This document shows positions 14,511 to 22,026 of a DNA stretch of 36,453 nt, in pieces; within the stretch, counting starts at the first letter, position 1; every line of letters starts with the position of its first letter. The notes under the pieces were generated by a model. The model worked only from the letters and a program-made list of their open reading frames with translations. It ran no database searches and was not told where the DNA came from. The DNA is from an uncultured Bacteroidota bacterium (lineage in GTDB: Bacteria; Bacteroidota; Bacteroidia; Bacteroidales; P3): positions 1 through 36,453 of the forward strand of contig CADALO010000013.1 of NCBI GenBank assembly GCA_902788805.1, in the 5' to 3' direction. Position numbers and translations under genes: made by a program.

Positions 14511-15584
14511 CTAAGCGTTTAAGGATAGGCCGTCTATCTTTTCCACCAGGCACTCCCTTGAAGTAACAGCGCTATTGAGCATTGTCCCTATCGAGAAATC
14601 CTTATCAAGACGGGCGAAGTAGAGTTGGTCGGGATCATTCGGAAGGCCGCCTATGCCAAGAAACAAATAGACAGGCATACGTCGTTCGGTAGAAAATAGT
14701 TTGAAGGAGGCCATTCTTTCTGCAGGGAGCAGTTCTTTCTCGATGTCTTTGGGCAAGTGGCTACGCCATTTGCACTCCACGGCAAATGGCTTTCTGTTAT
14801 ACTCAAATGTTAAATCCGGAGCGCTGTTGTTTTTAGGATAGATGCCTGGCAGTGACTTATCGCCACGCCATTCTTTCAGCGTAAGCGTCTTGTTGTTCGG
14901 CAGGTCAAAGAGATCCACAACATAGTCCTCGAACTCGCGACCCTTCAGTACCTCATCGCTCATAGTCAGTGCCTTAATGCGCTTGTATATGGTGCTGTAA
15001 GGGCGGTTGATAGCCTTGTGTATGGCGTGAATGCCCATATCTTCATAAAACATACGAAGCAGTCGTTTGTCCTCGCCAACCGTCCAGCGAAGCGGCTTTG
15101 ATCCTGTCTCTGCGGCTTTCAAGTCAGTCTTGTCAACGAGATGGGTTACGTTATCAAGACCCGCCAGAAGCCCGAATATGGTGCCGTTGGTGTTGATATG
15201 CCCGCATACGATATGCTGCACTTGACCAATGACATACCTGTTTCGCAGCCGAGCGGTATATCCTTTGTCGCTTACCTCTCGCTGCAACACTAATATAAGC
15301 AGGCGGTCTTCTTTAAGCGCCTGCTCAATCTGTACATTGTAGTTGTCGTGGAATTTGCCTGTCACAACCAATGTCGTCGGTATCTTGCACACCAGCAATG
15401 CCTTCAGCACCTCCTCTTCCAACTCCGACGTGTTGAAGCATACGGCACACCCACATCTGTCGAAATTCTCCACCCAATGAAACACCTTCCCATAACAGGC
15501 CAACGGTGCCCTACGTGAGGTTAGGAACAATGTCTTCTCTCGTTGCCAAAGCAACGTGTTACCAATTGTCTGCTTTATGCGCAT
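14511..15584 (-). CDS. Fusion of DprA/SLOG-like domain, Myb-like HTH and PD-(D/E)XK nuclease
   Basis: A 357-residue protein that I cannot assign to a named family. Residues 1-145 resemble a SLOG/DprA-type Rossmann domain: LFLTSRRAPLAC at the start, VVTGKFHDNYN (73-83), then RLRNRYVIG (112-120) and NTNGTIFGLLAG (131-142), echoing the RNR and SGT-type stretches of DprA. Residues 166-206 (RWTVGEDKRLLRMF to STIYKRIKAL) look like a Myb/SANT helix-turn-helix. The rest is a nuclease-like fold with E217 in KGREFEDYVVDLF, D257 in APDL and E270-C-K272 in VECKW. It follows three small genes with a 37-base gap, suggesting one operon. DNA or nucleotide sensing coupled to DNA cutting would suit a defence protein, which is inference. 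Confidence 0.7.
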   Translation of the reverse strand: MRIKQTIGNTLLWQREKTLFLTSRRAPLACYGKVFHWVENFDRCGCAVCFNTSELEEEVLKALLVCKIPTTLVVTGKFHDNYNVQIEQALKEDRLLILVLQREVSDKGYTARLRNRYVIGQVQHIVCGHINTNGTIFGLLAGLDNVTHLVDKTDLKAAETGSKPLRWTVGEDKRLLRMFYEDMGIHAIHKAINRPYSTIYKRIKALTMSDEVLKGREFEDYVVDLFDLPNNKTLTLKEWRGDKSLPGIYPKNNSAPDLTFEYNRKPFAVECKWRSHLPKDIEKELLPAERMASFKLFSTERRMPVYLFLGIGGLPNDPDQLYFARLDKDFSIGTMLNSAVTSRECLVEKIDGLSLNA

Positions 15585-15621
15585 ACGGCTGTCATCCGAT
15601 TGTTGGAATAAAAACCAGATG

Positions 15622-15858
15622 TTAAGGGCGTGATATGGCCCGATTGTTTAGTTCGTCATTAAGCAACGAGAAAACATATCCGGAACTTTGAAAGTACATA
15701 TTGGATTGCGGACGCAATAGTGCATTGTAAGTGTTTGAACTATACACAGCCTCAACAGCGTGTGGCAAGGTGTAGTTATTGCGATCCATCAATAACTGTA
15801 TAAGGTCGGAGGTTATGCCTTCAACCATAAACTTGAATTCCTGTTCACTTACATTCAT
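15622..15858 (-). CDS. Small protein of a DUF3791/DUF3990 cassette, unknown function
   Basis: I place the start at 15858 (MNVSEQEFKFMVEGITSDLI), giving 78 residues and a 14-base overlap with the upstream gene. A longer frame adds 14 residues of that gene's sequence. The helical N-terminal half is followed by AVEAVYSSNTYNALL and SSGYVFSLLNDEL. Proteins of this type commonly accompany DUF3990 genes. It may be an antitoxin or accessory subunit. I see no catalytic motif, signal peptide or membrane helix. Confidence 0.65.
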   Translation of the reverse strand: MNVSEQEFKFMVEGITSDLIQLLMDRNNYTLPHAVEAVYSSNTYNALLRPQSNMYFQSSGYVFSLLNDELNNRAISRP

Positions 15859-16336
15859 ACGACTGTAGTTTTTCAATTGCACGTTCAGTACAGAAAGCAT
15901 ACTGGAAGGTAATGCCTTTCATATATTTCAACCTGCGGAGGAATTCTTTCTTGTCAATATTGCCCAGACGGTAGTTTCGGATTTGAAGTCCCACACGGTC
16001 GTTGGCTATAGGCCCATACACCACATCGTATGAATGCATATATGGAGGAACAATCGTTTCGTCACGATGCTGGTATACGAAGTCAGCCCACTCCTCTGTG
16101 TAACCATCGAATGACCTACAAGACAACGCCCCGTCTTTAAGCAAATGCTCGTCGAAGTGATAGATATTGACAATAGGCTCGCCACCGAAGATATCCACAC
16201 GGGCGAGAGCAACCTCCGTGGCTTGGTCTTTCTCTGTGGTCAAATAGAATGCTTGTCCGAAATCCTTGTAGGGATTGCACTGCTTGAGGTCAATGTCGGC
16301 AATGTGCACGTTGGAACCGTGGTAGAGCGTAATCAT
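15845..16336 (-). CDS. DUF3990 protein, ADP-ribosyltransferase-like
   Basis: The start at 16336 (MITLYHGSNVHIADID) overlaps the DUF3791 stop in an ATGA, so I prefer it to the frame reaching 16360. It is 163 residues long. LYHGSN near the start and KDFGQAFYLTTEKDQATEVA are the family signature and match the first strands and NAD-binding region of ADP-ribosyltransferase folds. No signal peptide is seen. In many genomes DUF3990 is encoded with DUF3791 as a toxin-antitoxin-like pair. Whether this copy is catalytically active is unknown. Confidence 0.8.
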   Translation of the reverse strand: MITLYHGSNVHIADIDLKQCNPYKDFGQAFYLTTEKDQATEVALARVDIFGGEPIVNIYHFDEHLLKDGALSCRSFDGYTEEWADFVYQHRDETIVPPYMHSYDVVYGPIANDRVGLQIRNYRLGNIDKKEFLRRLKYMKGITFQYAFCTERAIEKLQSYECK

Positions 16337-16551
16337 AGCGTGCCTCCCATTCTGCGGCAATAGGCAGAGAGGTCGCGCACATTGGAGGCAAACGACTGCG
16401 TGTGCAGATATCCGTATTGACGGTCGTAGAGTTCCAAAGCCTTATACTGGCTCAGGTACTTCGCTGCCTGTGTCGTCGTGAGCCCATAATGCTCGGCAAA
16501 CTCTGCAATAAGCGCCACCAAATATTGTGCCTTGTCTGAAGCCATAATCAT
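16333..16551 (-). CDS. DUF3791 protein, probable antitoxin-like partner
   Basis: A 72-residue helical protein. It contains EHYGLTTTQAAKYLSQYKAL and then YGYLHTQSF, matching the DUF3791 pattern with its LHTQ motif. It is the first gene of the cassette, coupled to the DUF3990 gene by the ATGA overlap. Two start codons two codons apart (16551 and 16545) are equally possible. An antitoxin placed before its toxin is the usual order, so that role is plausible but not shown. Confidence 0.72.
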   Translation of the reverse strand: MIMASDKAQYLVALIAEFAEHYGLTTTQAAKYLSQYKALELYDRQYGYLHTQSFASNVRDLSAYCRRMGGTL

Positions 16552-16740
16552 TCTTTTGCAGAAAGAAACGATGATTGATGTAAAATATTGTGTCGGCGAT
16601 GGATTTTATTCCGCTATGGATTCAACATCGCCCACTATAACCAAACCCACCCTACGCTTGCCCTCTCTACGGCTCCTTCCAAAACCTCGTCTGCCTCCGT
16701 TTTGACTCCAATATCCCGCTGACTAAAATTCGTATCAAAA

Positions 16741-16820
16741 ATTAACGAAAGTTTTATCATATTCTACTAAGGTAATATTTGGGTAAACTTTGGTAAGAAT
16801 TTAGGTAGAACTTGATAGGA
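16741..16820 (-). repeat. Degenerate CAAGTTCTAC / TTACCAA element, copy A
   Basis: Read on the minus strand, it runs CAAGTTCTACC, then eight bases, then TTACCAAAGTTTACCCAA, then TATTACCTTAGTAGAATA. A closely similar series in the opposite orientation lies at 29517-29600. The roughly 10-base phasing of CTACC/TTACC words suggests protein binding on one face of the helix. Confidence 0.5.
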
Positions 16821-17087
16821 AGATGGTATGTGGAAATCACGGAGTTACGACGGGGCGTTTTTGGCCTTTTTCCGAGGAATTTGAAATTTTTTGAACGGTC
16901 GGTACAATTGACTGTGTATTATGGCTTTATTGCGGTTGTAGGCGGTTTTTGCCGGAAATGCGGTTTCGGGTCGAAAAACGACCTTTTTTTGCGAAAAGTT
17001 TTCTGCCCTTTTTTGCACGCTCGTAGCCGCGACAAAACGGATGGTGACGGTAATAAGATGCTTTTTAAAAATATCTTTTATTTTTAT

Positions 17088-17118
17088 CTTTTCGAAATAA
17101 AAAATTATTGTATCTTTG
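17088..17118 (+). promoter_or_regulatory. Promoter of ptb
   Basis: TATCTTTG at 17111-17118 fits the Bacteroidetes -7 box and is 47 bases from the start. The -33 region is TTTTCG near 17089-17094, a weaker match. Confidence 0.65.
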
Positions 17119-17165
17119 TAACTCTTAAATAATAAGTGATTTTACAATAATAAACTGAAAACAAT

Positions 17166-18074
17166 ATGGTTACAAAGTTGGAACAACTCTTGGAGTTGGT
17201 AAAAACAAAAGGTAAAAAAAGATTGGCTGTTGCTTACGCCAATGATTCGCACACCATCGGAGCCGTAAGTATGGCTATCGACAAAGGTATTGTCGACGCT
17301 ACTCTCGTTGGCGACATCGAGACCATCAAGAAGGTCTGCGCCGAGGAAGGTATCAACCCCGACAAATTCAAGCTGGTGCAGGAAGCCGACGACAACAAGG
17401 CCGGTGCAAAGGCTGTCGAGCTGGTCAACTCGGGTGAGGCTGACTTCCTGATGAAGGGTCTGCTGAGCACCGACAAGTATATGCGTGCCATCCTGAACAA
17501 GGAGAAAGGTCTGATGCCTGGCAAGAAGAACGATATGTTGACCCATATCGCTGTCTTTGAGGTTCCGGCCTACCACAAGCTGCTCGTCTGCTCGGACGTG
17601 GCCATCATCCCCGATCCCGACTTCAAGCAGAAACAGGCTATGCTGAACTATATCATCAGCACCGCCAAGAGCCTTGAGATTGCCAAACCGAAGGTTGCCG
17701 TTATCGCTGCTACTGAGCAGGTTAGCGTTGGTATGCGCGCTTGCTCGGAGGGTGCTTGGCTCGGTATGATGAGCCAGCGCGGCCAGCTGAAGGGCGCCAT
17801 CGTCGACGGCCCGCTGAGCCTCGACTGCTCGATTGACAAGGAGAGCGCAATGACCAAGAAGCTCACCAGCGAGGTTGCCGGTGACGCCGACGGTCTGCTG
17901 TTCCCCAACATCGAGAGCGGCAACGTGTTCTACAAAGCCTGCACCAAGTTTGCCGGTGCCGAGCTGGCTTGTATGGTCGTGGGAGCCAAGGTGCCCTGCG
18001 TGCTCACCAGCCGTGGCGACAGCATCCAGTCGAAGCTCTACAGCATCGCTCTGGCAGCTCTGAACACAAAGTAA
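17166..18074 (+). CDS. ptb: Phosphate butyryltransferase
   Basis: It interconverts butyryl-CoA plus phosphate with butyryl-phosphate plus CoA. At 302 residues it has the phosphotransbutyrylase length, shorter than phosphotransacetylase. Family features include ANDSHTIGAVSMAIDKGIVD, NSGEADFLMKGLLSTDKYMR, HIAVFEVPAYHKLLVCSDVA and the C-terminal NIESGNVFYKACTKF. A close homologue acting mainly on acetyl-CoA cannot be excluded. Butyrate kinase, its usual neighbour, is absent; a terminator follows instead. It has its own promoter. Confidence 0.9.
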   Translation: MVTKLEQLLELVKTKGKKRLAVAYANDSHTIGAVSMAIDKGIVDATLVGDIETIKKVCAEEGINPDKFKLVQEADDNKAGAKAVELVNSGEADFLMKGLLSTDKYMRAILNKEKGLMPGKKNDMLTHIAVFEVPAYHKLLVCSDVAIIPDPDFKQKQAMLNYIISTAKSLEIAKPKVAVIAATEQVSVGMRACSEGAWLGMMSQRGQLKGAIVDGPLSLDCSIDKESAMTKKLTSEVAGDADGLLFPNIESGNVFYKACTKFAGAELACMVVGAKVPCVLTSRGDSIQSKLYSIALAALNTK

Positions 18075-18096
18075 TTAGTTGATAAAAGTTTTCATT

Positions 18097-18137
18097 AAGA
18101 GGGGTTTGAAGACTTTATGGCTTCAGACCCTTCTTTT
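18097..18137 (+). terminator. Terminator after ptb
   Basis: A 15-base stem AAGAGGGGTTTGAAG (18097-18111) with CTTCAGACCCTTCTT (18121-18135) has two G-T or mismatch positions and ends in TTTT. It also shows that the PAS gene starts at 18151, not at an upstream codon at 18079. Confidence 0.75.
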
Positions 18138-18150
18138 AATAGGTTGCCAA

Positions 18151-18513
18151 ATGGACCAATATTTTGAAGGACTTCCGAATGTGGCTATAACGGTGTGCGA
18201 CGCCGATGCCAATATACTGGATATGAACCAGCACAGCGCCGACGTTAACAGCCACGGCCACAAGATTATAGGCAACAACCTGATGGATTGCCATCCGGAG
18301 CCGGCCAAGACCAAGCTGAAAGGGCTGCTGGCCGAGCAGAAACTGAACGCCTATACCATCGAGAAAACCCTGCCGGACGGCGGCAAGGTCAAGAAACTCA
18401 TCTACCAGACACCGTGGTTCAAAGAGGACGGTGCCTTTGGCGGACTGATTGAGTATTCGATTGAAATTCCGTTCGATATGCCGCACTTCGTGCGTCAACC
18501 AAAGACAAACTGA
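18151..18513 (+). CDS. Small PAS-domain protein
   Basis: I place the start at 18151 (MDQYFEGLPNVAITVCDADA), giving 120 residues, because the upstream codons lie in a terminator. The protein is a single PAS fold: VAITVCDADANILDMNQ, GNNLMDCHPEPAKTKLKGLL, a central strand with KVKKLIYQTPWF, and FGGLIEYSIEI. PAS domains sense ligands or redox state, or mediate protein contacts; no output domain is attached. It is followed after 22 bases by the receptor gene, so they may be co-transcribed. Confidence 0.85.
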   Translation: MDQYFEGLPNVAITVCDADANILDMNQHSADVNSHGHKIIGNNLMDCHPEPAKTKLKGLLAEQKLNAYTIEKTLPDGGKVKKLIYQTPWFKEDGAFGGLIEYSIEIPFDMPHFVRQPKTN

Positions 18514-18535
18514 TAACGTATAACATCTGAGATTG

Positions 18536-21091
18536 ATGAAGATTAAAGTATTGGCGATAGTCGTCGCGATGACGCTTTCTGTCGCCGCCGCCCACGCACA
18601 GAAGGGAAAGATTACAGGCAAAGTGATTGACAAGAAGTCGTCGGAGGTTGTAGAATATGCATCGGTGGTGCTGCTCAACCCCAAGGACAGCACGATGGTG
18701 AAAGGAGTAGGTGCGGTGACTGCCAGCAACGGCAGTTTTACTCTCAACGCACCTTACGGCACCTATCTGGTGCGCGTCACTTTTATGGGTTATTCGCCTT
18801 ATATTCACTCTAATAAGGTTACGCTGTCGGAGAGCCACCACACGGCTAATATCGGCAAGATTGCTATCGCTCCCACCAGCGCGGCGCTTGATGCCGTGGT
18901 GGTGACGGCCGAGCGCACGATGGTTGAGTATCAGCTCGACAAGCGTGTGGTGAATGTAGACAAGAACATTGTGGCCAGCGGCGGCACGGCTACCGATGTG
19001 CTGCAGAATGTGCCCAGCGTTTCGGTAGACAACGACGGCAACGTGAGCCTGCGCGGTTCCAGCAACGTCAAGGTGCTTATCAACGGCCGTCCCAGCGAAC
19101 TGCTGGCCAGCGATTTGAGCACTTTGCTCGAGCAAACCCCTGCCAGCAGCGTGGAGAGCGTGGAGGTGATTACCAACCCTTCGGCCAAATACGACCCTGA
19201 GGGTATGAGCGGCATCATCAATATTAAGCTGAAAGACAAGAGCTCAGGCGCATTGGGCCTGAACGGTGTGGTGAACCTCAATGTGGGAGCCCCGATGCCG
19301 TTTATGGTGCCCGACTCGCTGCCTTCGTTCATACCTACCGTTATGGGCAACATCAGTCTCAACTACTCCACCGAGAAGTACAATCTCTTCTTCAACGCCG
19401 ACGCGGGCTTGCGCCAGCGTGGCAGCAAGAGCGAGTCGGACATTGAGTACCTTACCGGTCCTGGTAACCCGATTACGCACAACTTCATCACGCAGTATGG
19501 CTTGAATCCCAACCGTATGGGCAGCGTGAAGTTTGGCGGAGAATACTATTTCAACGACAAGAACAGCCTGTTGCTATCATATCAGTTGCGTGGCGGCAAG
19601 CGTCAGCGTAACAGCGATATCTACGCCCAGGATTTGCTTTACAACGACTCGCTGCGGTACAAACAGATTGCCACCAGCGACAACGACAACATAAACCATT
19701 CGTTCAACTTGCTGTATACGCGCAAGTTTGACCGCAAGGACGAGGAACTGACATTCGACGCTACCTTCAGCATCCGCCAGGTGCAGGGCGAGGGCGACCA
19801 GGAGCAGATTTATGCCGACCCTGCCGCCAATTTCGCCAACTATTACCTTCGCAGAAGCATCACCGAGAACCATCATCAGGCGTTGAACCTCAAGCTCAAC
19901 TATCTGCGTCCGTTTGATAACGGATGGCGTTTTGAAACTGGCTATGAGGGACGTATGGATTGGCCCGACCAGCAGGCCGACTACTACCGTACTGTCTATG
20001 ACCTGACGGCCACTCCTTACGCTTTGTATGACTACTTCGATTCGTTGTCGTCGACCCACTTCAACTACCGTCAGCAGGTGCACGCCGTCTACGCCACTTA
20101 CGGCGGCAATCTGACCGAGGCCCTGTCGCTGCAGGCAGGCTTGCGTGGCGAATATGCCTCAATCTACGGTCGCGACCTTTATCATCCGCAGACGGCTCCG
20201 ATAGACAAACCTTATTGGCAGCTCTATCCCACGGTGCACCTCTCGTACAAGATAACCGATATGCAGAGTGCACAGGTGAGCTACAGCCGCCGCGTGCACC
20301 GCCCTCATATGTGGGACCTCAACCCGTATATGGACATCCGAGAGGACAACCAGATGAGCTTCGGCAACCCCAACCTCGACCCCGAATACACTAATGCGTT
20401 TGAAGTTAGTTATAGCCTGGGTGTCAAGAAGGTGAATGTCTTTACTTCGCTTTATTACCGCCAGACCAACAATATGATTACGCACTATGGTTTCACTTGG
20501 TGCGCCGACAGCGTGGCGCGCTATGCCTGGTGGGAGCCTTACAACAGCCAGTATGACGGCTATCGTGCCTCGACGCGACTGAACCTCAGCACTGGCTACA
20601 ACTACGGTATGGAGTTCATCGTCGACTGGCAGCCGTTCCAGTGGTGGAAACTCAACGTCAGCCTTAACCTTTATCAGAGCCACATCGAGGGCTCGGAACT
20701 CCTCAACAACCAAAGCAGCGAGTCGTTCCAAGCCAGCGGCAAGTTCAGCTCGTTTATGACGCTGCCGAAGGATTGGACGATTCAGCTCAGTGGTCAGTAC
20801 TGGGCACCGTGGCTCGATTTGCAGACGCAGATGGATCCGAGCTATTGGGTCGACCTTGCTGTCAAGAAGGATGTTTTCAACAAACGCGGAACCGTCAATC
20901 TGCGTGTCAGCGACGTGCTTTGCACGGGCGGATGGGGCCATACAACGTACAGCAACACTTTCAACCGCATAGTCAAGGCCAAACGCCTGTCGCCTGTTGT
21001 TACCGTCGGCTTCAGCTGGAAGATTAACAACGGCCTCAAGCAGCGTGTCCAGCAGGAGGAAGATGGCGGAGACGACAGCGTGGTTTATTGA
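18536..21091 (+). CDS. TonB-dependent receptor-like outer-membrane beta-barrel protein
   Basis: I use the ATG at 18536 rather than a TTG one codon upstream. About 851 residues: a signal peptide (to about residue 23, AAAHAQ), a carboxypeptidase-regulatory-like domain (GKITGKVIDKKSSEVVEYAS), a plug domain with TDVLQNVPSVSVDNDGNVSL and RGSSNVKVLINGRPSEL, then a long barrel. It fits the outer-membrane barrel family with the regulatory N-terminal domain common in Bacteroidota. The substrate is unknown. No SusD partner is adjacent, so it is not part of a polysaccharide locus here. Energy may come from ExbBD-TonB. Confidence 0.9.
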   Translation: MKIKVLAIVVAMTLSVAAAHAQKGKITGKVIDKKSSEVVEYASVVLLNPKDSTMVKGVGAVTASNGSFTLNAPYGTYLVRVTFMGYSPYIHSNKVTLSESHHTANIGKIAIAPTSAALDAVVVTAERTMVEYQLDKRVVNVDKNIVASGGTATDVLQNVPSVSVDNDGNVSLRGSSNVKVLINGRPSELLASDLSTLLEQTPASSVESVEVITNPSAKYDPEGMSGIINIKLKDKSSGALGLNGVVNLNVGAPMPFMVPDSLPSFIPTVMGNISLNYSTEKYNLFFNADAGLRQRGSKSESDIEYLTGPGNPITHNFITQYGLNPNRMGSVKFGGEYYFNDKNSLLLSYQLRGGKRQRNSDIYAQDLLYNDSLRYKQIATSDNDNINHSFNLLYTRKFDRKDEELTFDATFSIRQVQGEGDQEQIYADPAANFANYYLRRSITENHHQALNLKLNYLRPFDNGWRFETGYEGRMDWPDQQADYYRTVYDLTATPYALYDYFDSLSSTHFNYRQQVHAVYATYGGNLTEALSLQAGLRGEYASIYGRDLYHPQTAPIDKPYWQLYPTVHLSYKITDMQSAQVSYSRRVHRPHMWDLNPYMDIREDNQMSFGNPNLDPEYTNAFEVSYSLGVKKVNVFTSLYYRQTNNMITHYGFTWCADSVARYAWWEPYNSQYDGYRASTRLNLSTGYNYGMEFIVDWQPFQWWKLNVSLNLYQSHIEGSELLNNQSSESFQASGKFSSFMTLPKDWTIQLSGQYWAPWLDLQTQMDPSYWVDLAVKKDVFNKRGTVNLRVSDVLCTGGWGHTTYSNTFNRIVKAKRLSPVVTVGFSWKINNGLKQRVQQEEDGGDDSVVY

Positions 21092-21093
21092 TT

Positions 21094-21522
21094 ATGGACA
21101 AGACGACTGATATACAGGTGCGTGAGGCCAATGGCCGCTGCGAGGTGTTTGATGTCGTCCGCCGCCGGTGGGTGGCGCTTACGCCTGAAGAGTGGGTGCG
21201 GCAACAGACGGTTGTTCTGCTGCACAACGGCTATGGCTACCCCTTGGAACTGATGCAGATAGAGGCGGCCATTACTCTGAATGGCCTTACAAAGCGCTGC
21301 GATATTGTTGTCTACGACAGGAGTGTCAAGCCGTTTATGATTGTGGAGTGCAAGAAGGAGAGTGTCGCTTTGTCGCAGAAGGTGGTGGATCAGGCGTGTA
21401 GATACAATCTGGTTCTGAAGGTGCCTTACCTTATGCTTACCAATGGCCGGCAAACCCTATGCCTGCAAGTGGACGAAGAGAGAGAATGTCTGCGGCAGGT
21501 GACTATTCCTCAGGTGTCTTGA
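21094..21522 (+). CDS. HsdR-N-like nuclease-fold protein
   Basis: I use the ATG at 21094, two bases after the receptor stop. It is 142 residues. The core is CDIVVYDRSVKPFMIVECKKE, the D-x(n)-E-x-K pattern of the PD-(D/E)XK fold, as in the N-terminal nuclease domain of type I restriction subunit HsdR. The rest of HsdR (translocase) and HsdM/HsdS are absent. Stand-alone proteins of this family are common in Bacteroidota, and their role is unclear. The 3' end overlaps the aroK gene on the other strand by 20 bases. Confidence 0.8.
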   Translation: MDKTTDIQVREANGRCEVFDVVRRRWVALTPEEWVRQQTVVLLHNGYGYPLELMQIEAAITLNGLTKRCDIVVYDRSVKPFMIVECKKESVALSQKVVDQACRYNLVLKVPYLMLTNGRQTLCLQVDEERECLRQVTIPQVS

Positions 21523-22015
21523 ATACCGCCTTTTCGAGCTCCTCGGCAGTGGTTTGTAGTGCCGGCACTGACAGGTGCGCTTGATTGTAGTAGACAAGTC
21601 TGGCTTTGAGCTGCTCGGCAATGAATTGCTTTAGTTCGTCGGCCCCTTTGTCTTTAAGCATCGGTCGTGTCTTGTGCGATTTTGCAAGTCGCATCAGTAT
21701 CTCGTCAACACTCATTTGCAGGTGGACGACGGTTCCGTGCTGAAGCAGGAATTGTATGTTGTCGTCGCTGCAGGCTGTCCCGCCGCCAGTTGAAATTACC
21801 GTGTTGTCAAGGTCGGCTGTTGATTGAAGTATCTGTCTTTCAATGATGCGGAAAGCCTTCTCGCCGTATCGGTTGAAGAAGACGGGTATGGTGGTATGGT
21901 ACTTTATCTCAAGGGCTTTGTCGGTGTCAAAGAATTTGTAGTTCAGCCGCTTGGCCAATTGCCGTCCAAGGGTCGTCTTGCCACTATAGCTGTAACCGAT
22001 AAGGTAGATGCGCAT
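21503..22015 (-). CDS. aroK: Shikimate kinase
   Basis: It phosphorylates shikimate in aromatic amino-acid synthesis. At 170 residues the length is normal. Walker A is GYSYSGKT (residues 7-14), with Ser where many family members have Gly or Met. FFDTDKALE and STGGGTACSDDN match the shikimate-binding region. Eleven bases separate it from the M23 peptidase gene, in one operon-like run with recN and sufS. aroQ is found separately at 33814. Confidence 0.93.
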   Translation of the reverse strand: MRIYLIGYSYSGKTTLGRQLAKRLNYKFFDTDKALEIKYHTTIPVFFNRYGEKAFRIIERQILQSTADLDNTVISTGGGTACSDDNIQFLLQHGTVVHLQMSVDEILMRLAKSHKTRPMLKDKGADELKQFIAEQLKARLVYYNQAHLSVPALQTTAEELEKAVFKTPEE

Positions 22016-22026
22016 AGTATTCGGGT

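Larger units (their letters stand above)
16552..17165. other. 614-base non-coding interval
   Basis: No credible gene is visible. The plus-strand frame at 16812-17132 has biased composition and runs over the ptb promoter. The segment 16741-16820 is AT-rich and carries CTAC/TTACCAA motifs, reverse complement of a related block near 29517-29600. The part near 17060-17100 has A/T runs leading into the ptb promoter. Confidence 0.6.

Noticed and set aside
16812..17132. 106-residue frame upstream of ptb
   Set aside because: Runs across the ptb promoter, has no recognisable domain and no ribosome-site context.
18079..18150. N-terminal extension of the PAS protein
   Set aside because: These codons lie inside the ptb terminator hairpin.
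21094..21522. Type I restriction system
   Set aside because: Only the HsdR N-terminal fold is present; no HsdM, HsdS or helicase.
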